Source: Nepenthes gracilis | Lineage: Eukaryota; Streptophyta; Magnoliopsida; Caryophyllales; Nepenthaceae | Direction: 5' to 3' | DNA: 64,000 bases | Assembly (NCBI GenBank): GCA_033239525.1 | Contig: BSYO01000005.1 | Span: 22,922,519-22,986,518, forward strand | Shown here: in pieces, positions 45,850 through 58,482 of the stretch | Numbering within the stretch: the first letter of the stretch is position 1 | How the letters are laid out: each line of letters begins with the position of its first letter | Notes under the pieces: generated by a model | What the model was told of the DNA's origin: nothing | The model's input: the letters and a program-made list of their open reading frames with translations, nothing else | The model's database searches: none | Translations under genes and position numbers: made by a program

Positions 45850-47080
45850 TTGACCAGTCATCTTAACATCTCGAGCTTTTATAATATCGCTCTTAAGGGC
45901 TAATAAGTGAGGACTACCACCTTATGCGTTTGGAAGTAGGGTCTCAACTTCCGAACAGAATACACGAGTGCCAAAACTATCTTCTCCACATGGGGGTACC
46001 TGATTTCTGCTTCAGCCAAAGTTTTGCTGACGTAATACACAGGCTGCTTTCTATCGTACTGCTGCTAATCAACACCGAGTTTAAGGTCGTTTCGGACACA
46101 GCGAGATACAAGTATAGTTCCTCATCTAGTTGAGGAGAAGCCAAAAGAGGATGACTCAAAAGATACTCCTTGAGACCTCGGAAGGCCTCCTCACAGTCAT
46201 TTGTCCACTTGAAGCCGTTAATCTTAGTCCCACTTAATGCTTTGAAATACAGCAAATACTTTTTGGCCGATTTGGCCAAGAAGTGAGAGAGAGCTGCTAT
46301 TCTTCCAATCAACTTTTGGACCTCCTTCACGGTCCGAGGGGACTTCATATCAAGGATGGCCTTGATCATCTCTAGGTTTGCTTCAATCCCTCGGCGTGAA
46401 ACAATGTATCCTAAGAACTTTTCAAAAGCCACTCCAAATTTGCACTTTGTTGGGTTGAACTTCATCTAGTGCGCTCTGAGCACATTCAAGGTCTCCTCTA
46501 AATCTTGGATGTGGTGGTTGACCGCCTTACTCTTGATGAGCATGTTGTCCATATAAACCTCCACATTCCTTTCGATTTGGGTTTTGAACATTTTATTGAC
46601 AAGCCGCTAGTAAGTGGCACCCGCATTCTCCAATCTAAAGGGCATAACTTTGTAACAATATATCCCTTGGTCTACCATAAATGATGTATTCTCTTCATCT
46701 TTTTGGCTCATTTGTATATGATGATAACCCGAGTACGCATCCATGAAACTTAAGAGTTCATATCCGGATATCGAGTCTACAAGCAGATCGATTCTAGGCA
46801 GTGGGAAGCTATTTTTCGGACAAGCCTTATTGACATCTGTAAAATCAATACACATCCTCCACTTTCTGTTACTCTTTTTTGACCATGACCACATTTGACA
46901 GCCAATCTGGGTATTGTACCTCTCGGATGAATCTAGTATCTAGAAGCTTGTTTACCTCTTCACTAATGGCCACTAGTTTCTTGGCAAAGTAATTCCTGCA
47001 CTTTTGCCAAACGGGTTTGTGACAGGGATCCAGGCTCATTTTGTGGACCATCACTTCAATTGGTATCACTGACATGTCAC
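45850..47080 (-). pseudogene. T2 reverse transcriptase with conventional RNase H
   Basis: Motifs: VWQKCRNYFAKKLVAISEEV, MCIDFTDVNKACPKNSFPLP, LLSFMDAYSGYHHIQMSQKD, a MPFRLENAGATY block, the active site as YMDN instead of YxDD (46544-46555), FLGYIVSRRGIEANLEMIKA, and the thumb with LIGRIAALSHFLAKSAKKYL. The conventional RNase H (DEELYLYLAVSE onward) follows. The D-to-N change at the metal site is shared with T3, so RT was dead before these copies separated. Confidence 0.85.
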
Positions 47081-47339
47081 TGGGTATCTAAGCAAAAACG
47101 TTTGAATATTTTCGAAGGAAATTGATCAGCCGGTCTAGAAAGGATTGAGGTGGAGAGCTTTCTATCTAGACGACTTTTTCAGGATTGCTGGGATCAAATG
47201 GGACTCGGTCTATTGATTCTCTATATTGAACTTGTTACAGTGTTGTTTCATCTTGTAGATCAAGGTCTTCCATAGGTTGGGGAAGAGGTGCCTGTGTGAC
47301 TTGTGACCGATAGCATGTCCGTCCGGCCGCTTGGTCTCC

Positions 47340-47830
47340 AAGGATCTTCCCAATTTGAAATGGCATCAAAAATTTCATCTACAGGTGTGAAATAGAAGTG
47401 ACGGCATCAAAAGTAGTCAAACAAGGACGTCCGAGGATAACATTGTAGACCGATGGAAGGTCTACTATTAAGAAGATGAGAGTCTTGGATGCAATCCTCG
47501 GACAAATCCCTAGAGTGACTTCAAGTTGGATACCTCCTGAACGGGTACTGGCTCATTATCCAGCCTGTAGAGAGGTCCCTCGGTTGCTTTCAGCTAATTC
47601 CTCTTAAGTCCCAATTTAAAATATGCAACAAGATAAAGTAAATTTTGCAAGCTTCCATTATCAATAAATACTCGTTTCATTTGGTAGTCAATGACACCGT
47701 CAGAAATGAGTGCAATTACAACCAAGGGGTTTAAATACGGAAAAGTTACATGAGTCATATTTTTATTACTAAAACTAATAACCTCATCCCTAATTCCTAC
47801 CCTTGGCTTCTTTGCTGCAGAGTTCTCTCT
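47340..47830 (-). pseudogene. T2 aspartic protease region
   Basis: Contains FSNKNMTHVTFPYLNPLVVI and RVFIDNGSLQNLLYLVAYFK with the D-x-G-S loop. The C-terminal retropepsin part (VYNVILGRP-like, about 47440-47400) is readable in another frame. T3 has the same order. Confidence 0.75.
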
Positions 47831-48735
47831 AGTATCTTCTCTGGTTGGGTGAGTTGATATCTTGTTGACAACTCTCGCGGCCACTTTATTCTTCAGTGAA
47901 TCTGCCTCACAGTCGCCTGCTATTTTGAAAGTCTGTCCGGGCCTTTGCAAAAAGTGGTTAAGGGGCCTTTTCTTGATTAGCTCCTCGATTTCTTTCTGTA
48001 ACATCCGACAGTCCTAATAGACACAAATTAGGAGAGGAAATTGTCTGCCAGCTCGCCAAATGGCTGAATGAAATTTGCTCCCAGTTCGTAGAATCAAATC
48101 CTTGCATCTCCCTTAAGTGTCAACGGAAAATATTGATATATCGTCGTCACATCCAAGCCATAGAGGCTCAGATGCTCACGAAAGTGATCCAGATGATCCA
48201 TTGGAGTAGCACTTCCATCATAAATGTCAAGATTTGGCATTTTAAACTTTAGGGGGAGATGCCTCGTTCTAATCTCCATTGTTAATAGAGACCTGCATAG
48301 GTCAGTAGCTCCTCCTCCATTGTTATCACCTGAAAGACTCGTCAAATCTTTTCGAACTTCTCCTCCACCAGGGGTGGTGTCGTCATCTTCTTCTCGTTAA
48401 AGTAGTTCCTCAACTCACAAGGGTTGTGGACAGCTTGCGACTCTGGAATGCTCTTAGCCCTTGGTGGGATCTCGTCACAAGGGGACACCTCCAAAATGGC
48501 GTGCTATTGGTTGTTACATGAACATCAGGGATTTCGCCTCTCTAGGCTTTCCTCCTAGATCCAAGGACCCAAGTGACCTTCAAGTCGCGACGAGACTTTG
48601 CCGCTCGAGGCAACTTGAGTCCTAGGGCCTCTTGCTAATTAACTTGTTGGGTGGGATTCTTCTTTTCCTTTCTCTTCCTCTGAGATGTGGCGGTTTGGGA
48701 GACCTTGGATGGCGCCCCCTCTGAGCCGAGCTCGA
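47831..48735 (-). pseudogene. T2 gag (internally deleted and 5'-truncated)
   Basis: Upstream of the protease, MLQKEIEELIKKRPLNHFLQ is readable. At 48012-48015 the sequence jumps, over a 4-bp TCCT identity, to the capsid core (LPLKFKMPNLDIYDGSATPM, then FREHLSLYGLDVTT and FPLTLKGDARI). This loses 550 bp, including the zinc knuckle present in T3. Similarity to T1 gag ends near 48735 without an ATG or PBS. Confidence 0.8.
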
Positions 48736-49479
48736 GCGCCGTGTCAACAGGCAGGTTTTTTGAAGGATTTTTTCGAGCCATCTATAAATATACTCCTTAT
48801 TTCAATTACCCTATTATGGGATTGATAACTTTGGAGCGCCTTCTCTTGAGAAATATTCATCATTTCCTCCATTAAACGTGTACCAATTGAGAAAACCGAT
48901 CTTTCATCATTGTGTTTCATGTGCTTGTGATTTTCTCACCACTTTCTCTTTATCGATTCATCACTTCTACCCTTCTACCTTCATTGGTAACGTCAGCACA
49001 TTGAAGAAGAAAATCCGGTCTTGTTTGGCAATTCAAGTGGCTCGAGAGGAAAGATTGCATGAAGATCGGAAGGCGTCCCATTCCATTGCCGTAGACAAAT
49101 CCAAGTAGTTCCTTGGTAGGAATCACAAGATAGGAGTAAGTCAGTTAGGTTAGCGTGTCGTTACCATCCAATCTGTAAATTGATTTTCATAGTACATTTC
49201 TTCTCTGACCGCTAAAACCCAGAGGGTTTTTCTCGATTATCGTGGGTATCGAGTTTTTTCTTTATCACCAAAAAAATTATCTTTTATTATTATTATTACT
49301 TTATTTTTATACTCATATTATTCGTATCATTTAAATATAAATATTCTTTGCGTATTTTAAATATTTAATTTTGTATCACTCTCGCTAATCTTGCACGAGG
49401 TCGAAACATTACTGTGCAAAATTGGGAACGAAACGTCCTTTTTCATGTTTTATTATTACTTTTCGGATTTTGTCTTTCC
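48736..49479 (+). mobile_element. LTR-like fragment truncating T2
   Basis: Immediately after the gag similarity ends, the sequence shows TATAAATA at 48783-48790. A leader follows, then, near 49200-49260, CCAGAGGGTTTTTCTCGATT and ATCGTGGGTATCGAG, a style seen in LTR 3' halves. It then shows (TTA)n-like DNA and CAAAATTGGGAACGAAACG at about 49418. An open stretch 48687-48875 crosses its start but resembles nothing known. Element limits are not found. Confidence 0.4.
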
Positions 49480-50144
49480 TTTTAAAAAAAGTGTGCATAG
49501 TTATAGTCACGCTGTCAATTAATGGCGATTTTCTGAAGGAAAATAATAGATCATGATTTGAATAGTTATATGAGTTGAAAAATAAATAATTAAATTGTCT
49601 ACATACATAATTTGAGTGAAAGGTTTTCTAAATGCATTTTATTTGATGACAATGCTGAACAATTAGTCTTAATCAAGAGAGACTCAGTGGGTTGACTACA
49701 AGGTATATTAATTATTCAATTGATTTAATCGCTCAACTAAATTAACCCATCCGTTTAGTTAACTGTTCGATGTAATTAACTATTTGGTCAAATTAACTGT
49801 CTATTTATCATTCGAATATCCAACCACTCAGACCTACAATCTAATCTTTTTCATGTCTTTTTTATCCACTCAATCATTCAACCACTCGATCATCCTTCTA
49901 ATTTCAATTCCATTTGCTCAATATAAGATTTTATTATTTACACTTAAACCTAATAGGCCAATTAATTGTTTTTTCTTTTTGGATTTACTATTAATAGACT
50001 CATTATATTAACTAATTGAATTAGCCCTATTTAGATTGCACCCAACATTAACTCCCCATATTCGAAGGTTAAATTCATACTCTGAGCATCGCTGAAAGAA
50101 AGACCAGATTATTCCGCTTGTATATAGTTTAAGTGCTTCTTCCC

Positions 50145-50462
50145 ACTAAAATCGAAACCAATGAGTATTTATTATCAACTAATTATATTAACCAGGGTTT
50201 GCTTTCTTATGATTTAGCATAGATTTTTTTATTATTGACCGCATACTTTTACTAAAATCAAAACCAATGAGTACTTATTATCAACTAATTATATTAACAA
50301 GGGTTTGCTTTCTTATGATTCAGTATAGATTTCTTTATTATTGACCACGTGCTTTTACTAAAATTAAAACCAATAAGTATTTATTGTCAACTAATTATAT
50401 TGACTAAGGTTTGTTTTCTTATGATTCAGCATAGATTTCTTTATCATTGACCACGTGCTTTT
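50145..50462. repeat. 106-bp unit in three tandem copies (copy C)
   Basis: Units start at 50145, 50251 and 50357, exactly 106 bp apart, and match those of copy B unit by unit. Confidence 0.9.
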
Positions 50463-51628
50463 ACTTCAAAAAGCTTTGTGGATTATTTTTTGTTATAAAA
50501 TGAGTTACTCTCTTTCTATTTTCATCTAATTTTCAAACCTTAGTATATAATGGAGGTAGCTAGATCTTTTAAGGAGGGTAGTAACTATGACACTATGAAG
50601 GTAGGGGCTTGCAACTCCGACAATCTAAGGGCAGTTAGCGTTGCCGGTTGTATTTATATTTATTAAATGAAGTGTTCACATAAAATTTTAAATTTCATGA
50701 AATAAATACCATGATTTTGGTCTTTATGAAGTAAAACTTTTAGCTATTCTTAGTATAATAGTGAAGAATTTTATTAAGATGTTGTCAGTTTGATAAAAAA
50801 TAAAAAACAAAATATTGAAAACCTGATCAAATGTACTACTACTATTTTTTATGTAACACAAAAAAATCGTAATTTATTATCCAAATAGGATAAAAGATCC
50901 CATTAGCATAGCTAATATCATACATATTATATGTACATTTGGTCGCACAAATTAAAGCGGTGATAAGATTATCGGATCAAAGTTATCTTATATTATTATT
51001 TAATTATTATTAAAATTTATTTATGTAACTAAAAATATATATAAGTGCCATCCTAATCCTATTATCCTAATGTCCGTTCTACGATAACTCTAAGTCTTAT
51101 TTTATTTTATTCATATTCAATTGTTTCATTCATATTCCATTTTTGTTGATTATATATTTAAATAATGATCCATAAATTATGCTGTTAACTTAGATTGATA
51201 AAAAACTTTACTAATGTCCAATTATTTTTATTTTTTTTATTCTAAGAGAAAAAATATATACATAATTTTGGATTGATTTTTGTTGGGTTTAAATTTATGT
51301 ATGGTTTAATTTGTCAGATTTTTATTAAATTTAAAATATTTTCAGCCGGATTTGTACTATTAATTTAAAAAATTCTATTGGAGTTGCATTTGGATCCTCT
51401 TATCGATGTCTAACCTATAGTCACCCCTATCACATACCTCTAAATAAGAGGGCATTGATAGATTATGATGTGTCTCATTTTCAATATATAAGTTATATTT
51501 TTTATTTTATTTTTTTTATTCGAAAGGCATAATATTTTATTAATAAATGATAATATTACATTATTAAAAAAATACTCGGAAAATGACATGGCAACTGCTA
51601 AATGGAATTAATAATAGCTTTATTTACT

Positions 51629-51657
51629 TATTATTGTTATTATTATTATTATTATTA
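51629..51657. repeat. (TTA)n microsatellite of copy C
   Basis: About nine triplets with one TTG interruption before GGCCTGTGGAAATATTC. It is the shorter counterpart of the copy B tract. Confidence 0.9.
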
Positions 51658-51904
51658 GGCCTGTGGAAATATTCTTTCTGTTCAAACGAGGCCAAAGTCC
51701 AAAAGATTGTATGAAAAGGACGAATTCAAAGCGCCGGTGAAGCTCGGTTGTCTAACAGTAAGCTTTCAGAAGGTGCACACTTTCTTCTCTGACAAAGTGA
51801 CAGCTAAACGACCCGCGGAGACGGGAGGTGAAAAAATTATGTCCACAAATTAGATATATGGCAACATCACTCGTATTAAAATATATCATTAAATTATTTA
51901 AATT

Positions 51905-52575
51905 TGTTACATTGTTGGATCCTATTCGTAGTACGGACAAAGATCCAAAGAGTCCTTGGACCATTCCACCGTATAGGCGAATCTAAACTCGTGCAACACA
52001 AAGTACTTGGATGGCCCTATTTAGTTAGATGAAGTAATTTTAAGGGCATGGGTGTTAATCTTAGAGAGAGAAAGGAAGCAGTAGCATGCAATATTTTTAC
52101 GCGAAAAACTTTCTCTTTAATGAAAAGAAAAAATTACGAGACTCTTGATCCATAAATGATTCTACTATAATGATTTTGGTTACAAGTAGCTCAAATTTAT
52201 AAAGAGTGAGAATAGAAAGCAAAATGGCGTCCTGCTTTTGGTTCTCTTCTTACGTGTATTATTGCGTGTCTTCTCCTAGAGTTTGGACCGTGTATATATA
52301 CTTGACTTCTTGAACCTACGCATATGGAACTTGCGTGCATGTGACTACTGTCACTCAAACAATGCCCATTGCGCCATCCTATAAAACATACCAACTGTGG
52401 AAGTCAACTGCTCCTCTTAGGACGCATGTGCTTTCCAAAAGCTACTGCCTTCCTTGAAATGTCGTCTTCATCCCTTCCTACAGTCAGACAGACTCAGCCA
52501 CCAACTTCTAACACGTCAACTTTGCAGACTTAGTAGAATCCTCCGCCATTACTATGATGTACTGGTTCCCTAACA
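51905..52575 (+). mobile_element. Candidate solo LTR in copy C (counterpart of 28247-28923)
   Basis: Runs from TGTTACATTGTTGG to CCCTAACA with the same body as in copy B, including GTGCAACACAAAGTACTTGG and TTTTTACGCGAAAAAC. It is shared by B and C and absent from A, so it inserted before the B/C duplication. The right end remains uncertain. Confidence 0.45.
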
Positions 52576-52920
52576 TAATAATTTCAGATAATTAAATTGA
52601 TATAAATATATTCAGGGGCGGTCTCGGGTTGTCGCCTGCCGGGTGCTTGAGCGTCGTGGCAGGCGCCACGCCCAGGGAGCCAGCGCCCGGGAGGTCGCTG
52701 ATTCCAATTTGCTCCCAGGCATGCAACACCTGCTGCGCTCGAGGCTGGCGCTCGAGCGCCAACTTGTGATTTATACGGCTCCCTCGGCCATTTTTCGGCC
52801 ATTTCCAGAGAGAAGAGGGAGAGAAGAGAGGGGGGAGAAGGAGAAGAGAGAAAATGGGAGATTGAAGCCATCCGAGTCCGAATCTGAGCTCAAGTTAGTT
52901 GAAAAGGTGGAAATCGGGTC
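52576..52920. other. Counterpart of 28924-29260 up to the deletion junction
   Basis: Repeats the GC-rich block and the GA-rich leader of copy B almost base for base, with a small extra phrase CGAGCGCCAACT near 52751-52764. It ends at GAAATCGGGTCGA, where the sequence switches to the interior of the X LTR. Confidence 0.7.
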
Positions 52921-54608
52921 GATCCTCATTCTTCCACAATAGTATCCTAAGGCGTACCACGAACATCACCCGCTCCCACGATCGACAAGAATACGCGGCC
53001 AAGTATTCCTTGGGTTCACACCGTGACGGACATTGTAAACCAGAGAATACTACCCAACAGTATAAGACCATGGTCCTAGCTTCAATATTAATCTTAATCC
53101 TTTGAGGGGGAATCCACCATTTCCCATATATATTTTCTGATCGAAAAATCACATTTTTATCACATATGTCCATCCAAGAGATCAAATCCATCATGTTGCA
53201 CTTTGTAGATTCCCTTCCATTTACTTGATCAATTCTAATCTTTCTGTGGGATTTAATCCCTTGTAACAATTTAATTCAAGTTCACAAGAGAGTTTAGAAT
53301 TTCTTACCCCCGACGGTCAAATATCATTTTAGAATCCTCCGGGACGCATTCCCTTACTTCCGGTGCACAAATACACATTTTTGCGGCTTACATTTACATT
53401 TAAGCAATTAGACATAATTTTCATAACAATTAAATGGGGGCAAAGAATGCAAATTTACACTCTATTTTTGGATAAATAGTGTCAGGTCACTTTTAGAGGA
53501 CTCGGACGGCACGAACGGGTCAAATCTTGCCAGATCGATCGTTCGGTCGACCTATATACACTTTTGGGACATGGTGATTTATATTTTGAGGTCGATTCAA
53601 CATAATACGAAGGTGGAAGTATGCAAATTTTCCATTTATTTTCGCATGAACAGTAACGGTGCACATTTAGAAGATTCAGACGCCACAAATGGGTCGAAAT
53701 ATGCGAGAACGATCGTACAGCTGATATATATACATAATTGGGACGTGGTGATTCACATTTTGGGGTCAAGTTAACAAACTACTGAGGAAGAATGGGAAAT
53801 CCCCAATTTGCATGGGTTAGGGTTTGGTGGAACTCTACTGAACTAATCGGTGAGCAAATTAGAAAATAAATTACATAATCATTGGTCTCAAAGCACGGGT
53901 AATATATTTTTCATGTTTTGGGTGGGTATGGATACGAAAATACCTGATAAAAAATAAATAAATATCGAGATAGAAAAGCTAGTGAGTATGAGAACACTTG
54001 CCTCGACGCGTATTATCACTTTTATAAGTAGCTCTCAGACGGATTCGGACTCCACGACATCGATCTCCTCCGTTCTCTCTCTAGAATTGGCACCCTCTCA
54101 CCCTCTAGAAGAGTTTGGTGGCGCGGAAAAATAAAAATCGCGAAGCAGCAAGCGGCTTTAAAACGGCCAGGCGCTCGAGTGCGCAGAAAGCGCGCGACGA
54201 GCGTAGCCCAATTGCCCGGGTCGTGCTCGAGCATGCTATGAGCGTAGCCAATCTGGATTTTTCACTCGCCATGGGATTGAGCACACGAGGGCGGCGGGTC
54301 ATCCCCGCAACAAGCCCACTTTGCATTTTCGCTATTCGAGACCCGCTTTGACCATTCTAACCAAATTTTTTACATCATTGGACCTTAATTTTGATTATAT
54401 AACCTTAATAAGTCATGATTGTCATAATTTAAAACTTAAAATCTTATTTACGAATTAACATTTTATGGCTTATAATTTTTGTTCCCGATTCACAAATTCT
54501 CGTTCTTTGAACTTTTCAATCCGATTCCTCCCGTACCTTTTGACCATAATTCACCTATGTTAACTTAATTTCCTTCTAATTATTATATTCTTAACCCGAA
54601 ACCTCACA
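52921..54608 (-). mobile_element. Truncated single LTR of element X (second unit)
   Basis: Starts with TCCTCATTCTTCCACAATAG, equal to 30951 and about 37672 in the two X LTRs, and runs to ACCTCACA. It lacks the first 430 bp including the 33-bp repeats. No PPT or X interior follows, so the element has collapsed to one LTR, and the left part was lost in the same or a later deletion. Confidence 0.8.
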
Positions 54609-55474
54609 ACCACGGCTTCAGTCACAGGCTATAACTATTGGCTTCAGCTATGGATCGCTCTCCCGGAATGAGAACTATGAAAATTTGGACTTAAAAGCAG
54701 AAATCCCTAAGAAAATAAGAAGCTAAGAATAAGTTTTCCGTATGATTTGATAAGATAAGGAATTTGAAAGGAAGAGAAGAGATTGAATGGCATTATGAAG
54801 ATTTTACTTTTATACATGTCTTTGGATCTATTAATTGTCATTCTTTTATGCACATGTTTATGTACATATATATCGTTATATTCTAAATATGAAGTTGCAT
54901 GTTTCTCAATGTTTTTATGTGCCTTACTGAGCTTTAACTCATCCTTACTATTTTTCTCTCTCCAAATGACTATGAATGGCACCCATTGAGGCAGGGTAGA
55001 AGATTTGAGACGGCTAGGCTCGAAGACGATGAAGACGACCTTATGAACTTAGTTTTGCAGCATTGGGATTTCTAATAGAATATTTTGTATTTATGATGAA
55101 TTTTGTTCATAACCTTTGCATATGATGATGTTGATGATAAGGAAATAACCATAGCATAGTTTTTGCTATATTGATGAATATATATGCTTCTGTAGGTGCT
55201 CATGGTTAGTTTAGATGCCCAGTGGCATCTACTCTGATCCAACGTCATACCGGGGTTATAACGTTGGTGCCACGTGAACTTTTGTGGCATTTGGATCCTG
55301 TTTGTTGTTGACGGATATGTTGTGGTAGACTTTATGAATTCTTTTGGGTCCCTTGTTGGGCTTTTAGTGGATTGTATATATTGTACAGAATATTTAAAGG
55401 TTTTATATTGGGTCGACATCCGTTTTTCAAAGGAAACTCTACTGAATTTTCGATTAGAAATAGGGGATATCACA
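54609..55474. mobile_element. LTR-like sequence between X remnant and T3
   Basis: Collinear with 39356-40222 and ending in the same GGGGATATCACA. It keeps the GCCACGTGAAC and GGATATGTTGTGGTAGAC phrases. The readable E-D-D-E-D-D-L-M-N-L stretch (about 55020-55050) is also present here. Confidence 0.45.
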
Positions 55475-56501
55475 ATTGCCATGAGTCCTTGGGCCTTAAG
55501 GGACTCCATGGCCATTTTGCCCCTTGGACCGAGTTGGCCATCTTGACCTCCGTGGTACAATGGCCCAACTCATGGAAGCGGGTCTTAAAACTCAGCCTTG
55601 GGCATCAGTATCCATCATTAACCCCTCATGCCAAGATGTTTGAGAACTTCGACCTTTTGACATGTCTATTGACCATAGAAATATCTCGAGTGTCATGTGA
55701 GGCTATTCTCCACCGAAAATCCGCTCGTACATTTGTTCTGCGTTCACTGTTTAGCAGTAGCCTGATACTGGCACGTGTTCTTTTTTTTCTCACAAATGTC
55801 CGAGGACGTTGTTGAGAACGAAATTCTGAGGACATTTTTTAGAGCAACAGTCTGACCAAAAAGTCCGAGGACACTTTGAGGTCATTAGTCTAGTCCAAAT
55901 GTCCAAGGATTTTCTTTGAGTCTGAGACGCTAGCGCTCACCACCAACTGGTTGTCGTTGCCATATGTGTCCGAGATAAATAATATCCTCAGGCATTATTG
56001 AGACCAATAACCTTATCAATTTCCGTCCGAGGACTTCCTTTTTTGTCTGCAACCGCACTTCTCATTCCCAAGCACAAACTCTTCAAGTGTTCGCGAACAT
56101 TTAATCAAATGGCTTTGCGAGAACCCATGGGACGAAGCGATTATAGTCCGACAACTGAGAAAAAAGCACCCGAGAATATTATCGGGACCAACGGCTTGAC
56201 CAGGCATTGTCCGTGGAATCTCTCCCTAAGTCCGAGGCACTGGCATGTGCCACCAATTGGTGCATTAAATGCACATTAATTGCTACCTTGGGAAGAGGAG
56301 GGCCATCATTGCCTGCGACCTGTAGGGAGTCGACACATGGCCAGGTAATTAATGAGGTGTGGTTTTTGAATTTTTTGGCTATTTAAGTTACTCTTCACAT
56401 TTCCTTTGCCATTTCATTTGCACGTCTCAAAATTCTGAGTGCTCTTACAGAAGCTCTTTGCAATTTCCACACTCTTCTTGGCCATCTCTTTCTTCTTCTT
56501 C

Positions 56502-58482
56502 ATCTTTCCATATTTTTCAACAGCTTCTAGAGTGAAGGATGTTGCTTCCACACTTTCCCTCGAAGACCTTGACGCCAGTCGAGCGAGATACAGGATTTTA
56601 AGCTCGATAGCCATGGTAGTTCCTAGTGTGTACGAGAGAGCGTGCTCACCTCCAAATAGCTTCATTACTGTTTATGAAGTCCATCTTAAAGGTGGTCTTT
56701 GATATCCTATGGCTTTGGAGTTCTTCGAGATTATGAGGGACCTCAAAGTTCTCATGGCGAGGCTTCAACCCATTGCCGTCAGGTATCTGATTTGTCTCTG
56801 CATTTTCGCTCACTGCCATAAGAAAATCATCGATTCCGTGGCATTAAAGGTTATCTTGAAGTTCGTTCACGGGTAGGACTGGATTATGATTTTTCCTTGC
56901 CCCAAAATCGTCGCCATTAGTGGGGGAAATCTTGATTCCACCAAATGATGGAAGGTAAGTTCTTTTTCCTGTGTGTCCATCCTCACTGGGCCATTCCTAA
57001 TGAGTGGGGGAATGTGGAGCCCAATATATGTAAGGACGCCACGGCTGGTGAGAAGGAAGCGGTGAAGGACTTTGCGGATTTGCTGCTATCCAACCTGAGC
57101 TCCTTCAAAGAGAACAAGAAGAATAGATGGCTGATATCCGAGTACTTAGAGAAACCTAAGTGAGAGTCTTAACCTAAGGTCTCTCGCGTCCCTTCTGTTC
57201 CTCCGAAGAAGAAGCTGAAGAAGAAGCGAAAGGCTCTGAGAATTAATGAGCCGTCCGAGCGGACAAAGAAAAGCTATTGGACTGAAACTTCAAAACGTTC
57301 AACGGCGATTGTTGAGTACTCCTCATCTAATGACGACGAAGCCACTATTGGGCAGCTAGTGAGAAAAAAGAGGCTAGTCCGGGCACTGAAGATGTCAAAT
57401 CTTCAGTTGCTGTTGAGCCTACCGAGCAGCCATCTGAGGCCGTGGGCCTATCCGTGAAGCCACCTGTTGCCCTTCCTTCTTTTTATGAGCCCATGCCAGA
57501 CATCCTTCCATTTTTACTGGAGAGGTCTCAAATTGGATGGATAATCCATCTGAGGACATTGCCGAGGAACAACCAGCGGGGGAGACTGAGGCAACTCAGG
57601 CCGAAGAAGTAGCGATGATGACTATGATGACGACTGCTAAGACTGCTAAGGCCGAGGAAAGCTAGGCCACAAAGTTGCCCACTACCAAGACTACTGAGCT
57701 CCCTTGCCATGCAATCCAAATTTATAGTTCGATAGGGATTCTGCCGGAGGCTTGTGAGGAGGTCCTAGTCAAGGACCCCACAGGGACTTCACACGTTGCT
57801 GAAGCGAAGACTAGAGCTATGGATCATTTTGAAGCAGCTGAGCCCTCAATCTTTGATTTTGGTGAAGTAGCCCCTGCGTCCGAGCCTAGGGTTAAGGCTT
57901 CTGTGGGCGAGGAGGCAACTGGCTATGGACCGGCCAAGTCCGAAGCCCCTAGAGAGGAGAGTTTCGGTAGGAGCTTTCTCATCTCTAAGGTACTTCTCTA
58001 CCATTCCTCAGGCTCTTTGTTCACTTCCGTCCGTGTCTTACTTACCTATTTTTCTTTTACAGTTTTGTGAGCTGGCCGGCAGTGTTGGTCGAATTATTGG
58101 CGATGCCGCCCAGACTTGCGTTGAGTAGGAGACCTTCATGGCTTCATGGGAGCGTTGCCAAAGTCTTGAGCTTAAGCTTGCTAAAGCCAAGAGCAGAATC
58201 TCTTTTCTTGAGGATTCGCTGAGAGTCAGAGAGCAGCAGCACGCCTCCCTTGAAGAATCTCTAAGGGCTCAGGAGCAATTGAACATCTCTCTCTGAGGCA
58301 GGAATCTACAGTTGGAGGAGGAGCTCGAGACCTCACTGAAACCCGAGGACATCAGACTTGCTCTAGATTGCAAGTATTGGGATGCCATCAAGATGTGCCG
58401 TCGTGTAATGAAGATTTTGCACCCAAGATTTCCTGCTAGTTTGTTTGATCTGAGGAATGCCAGCACACAACGCCAAGGTTGA
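56502..58482 (+). pseudogene. Antisense ORF of T3 (PF04195-like)
   Basis: Matches the T2 gene. The ATG equivalent at 56502-56504 is ATC, so the start is lost. Readable blocks: VKDVASTLSLEDLDASRARY, ERACSPPNSFITVYEVHLKG, then TGA at 56700-56702 as in T2, MMEGKFFFLCVHPHWAIPNE, KDFADLLLSNLSSFKENKKN and RWLISEYLEKPK. The acidic linker follows, then the intron 57990-58062, FCELAGSVGRIIGDAAQTCV and a coiled coil, to TGA at 58480-58482. An additional TGA appears within the coiled coil near 58295. T3 retains some sense codons where T2 has stops, which helps date the lesions. Confidence 0.8.
57990..58062 (+). other. GT-AG intron of the T3 antisense gene
   Basis: TCTAAG/GTACTTC to CTTTTACAG, 73 bp, in the same place as in T1 and T2. 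Confidence 0.75.

Larger units (their letters stand above)
40223..48735 (-). mobile_element. Tat-lineage retrotransposon T2 (truncated, degenerate)
   Basis: Same plan as T1: antisense gene on plus (41246-43216), hairpin array, then integrase, archaeal RNase H, RNase H, RT, protease and gag on minus. Only about 140 bp of the 3' LTR remains (40223-40365), ending TACCCATCA before the PPT. The 5' end is cut inside gag at about 48735, so the 5' LTR and PBS are gone. The element is more similar to T3 than to T1. A 550-bp deletion removed central gag, and RT and integrase have lost catalytic residues. Confidence 0.87.
49480..51904. repeat. Host repeat segment, copy C (without T1-family insertion)
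   Basis: The left part matches 11097-11437 and the right part matches 12574-15385 and 26155-28246. At the junction (49801-49806) it reads AACTGTCT/ATTTATCATTCG with no LTR. This is the empty state of the site that carries GATTT-LTR-GATTT in copy A, with one G missing. The 898-bp LTR of copy A is also absent. It therefore shows both pre-insertion states. Confidence 0.88.
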
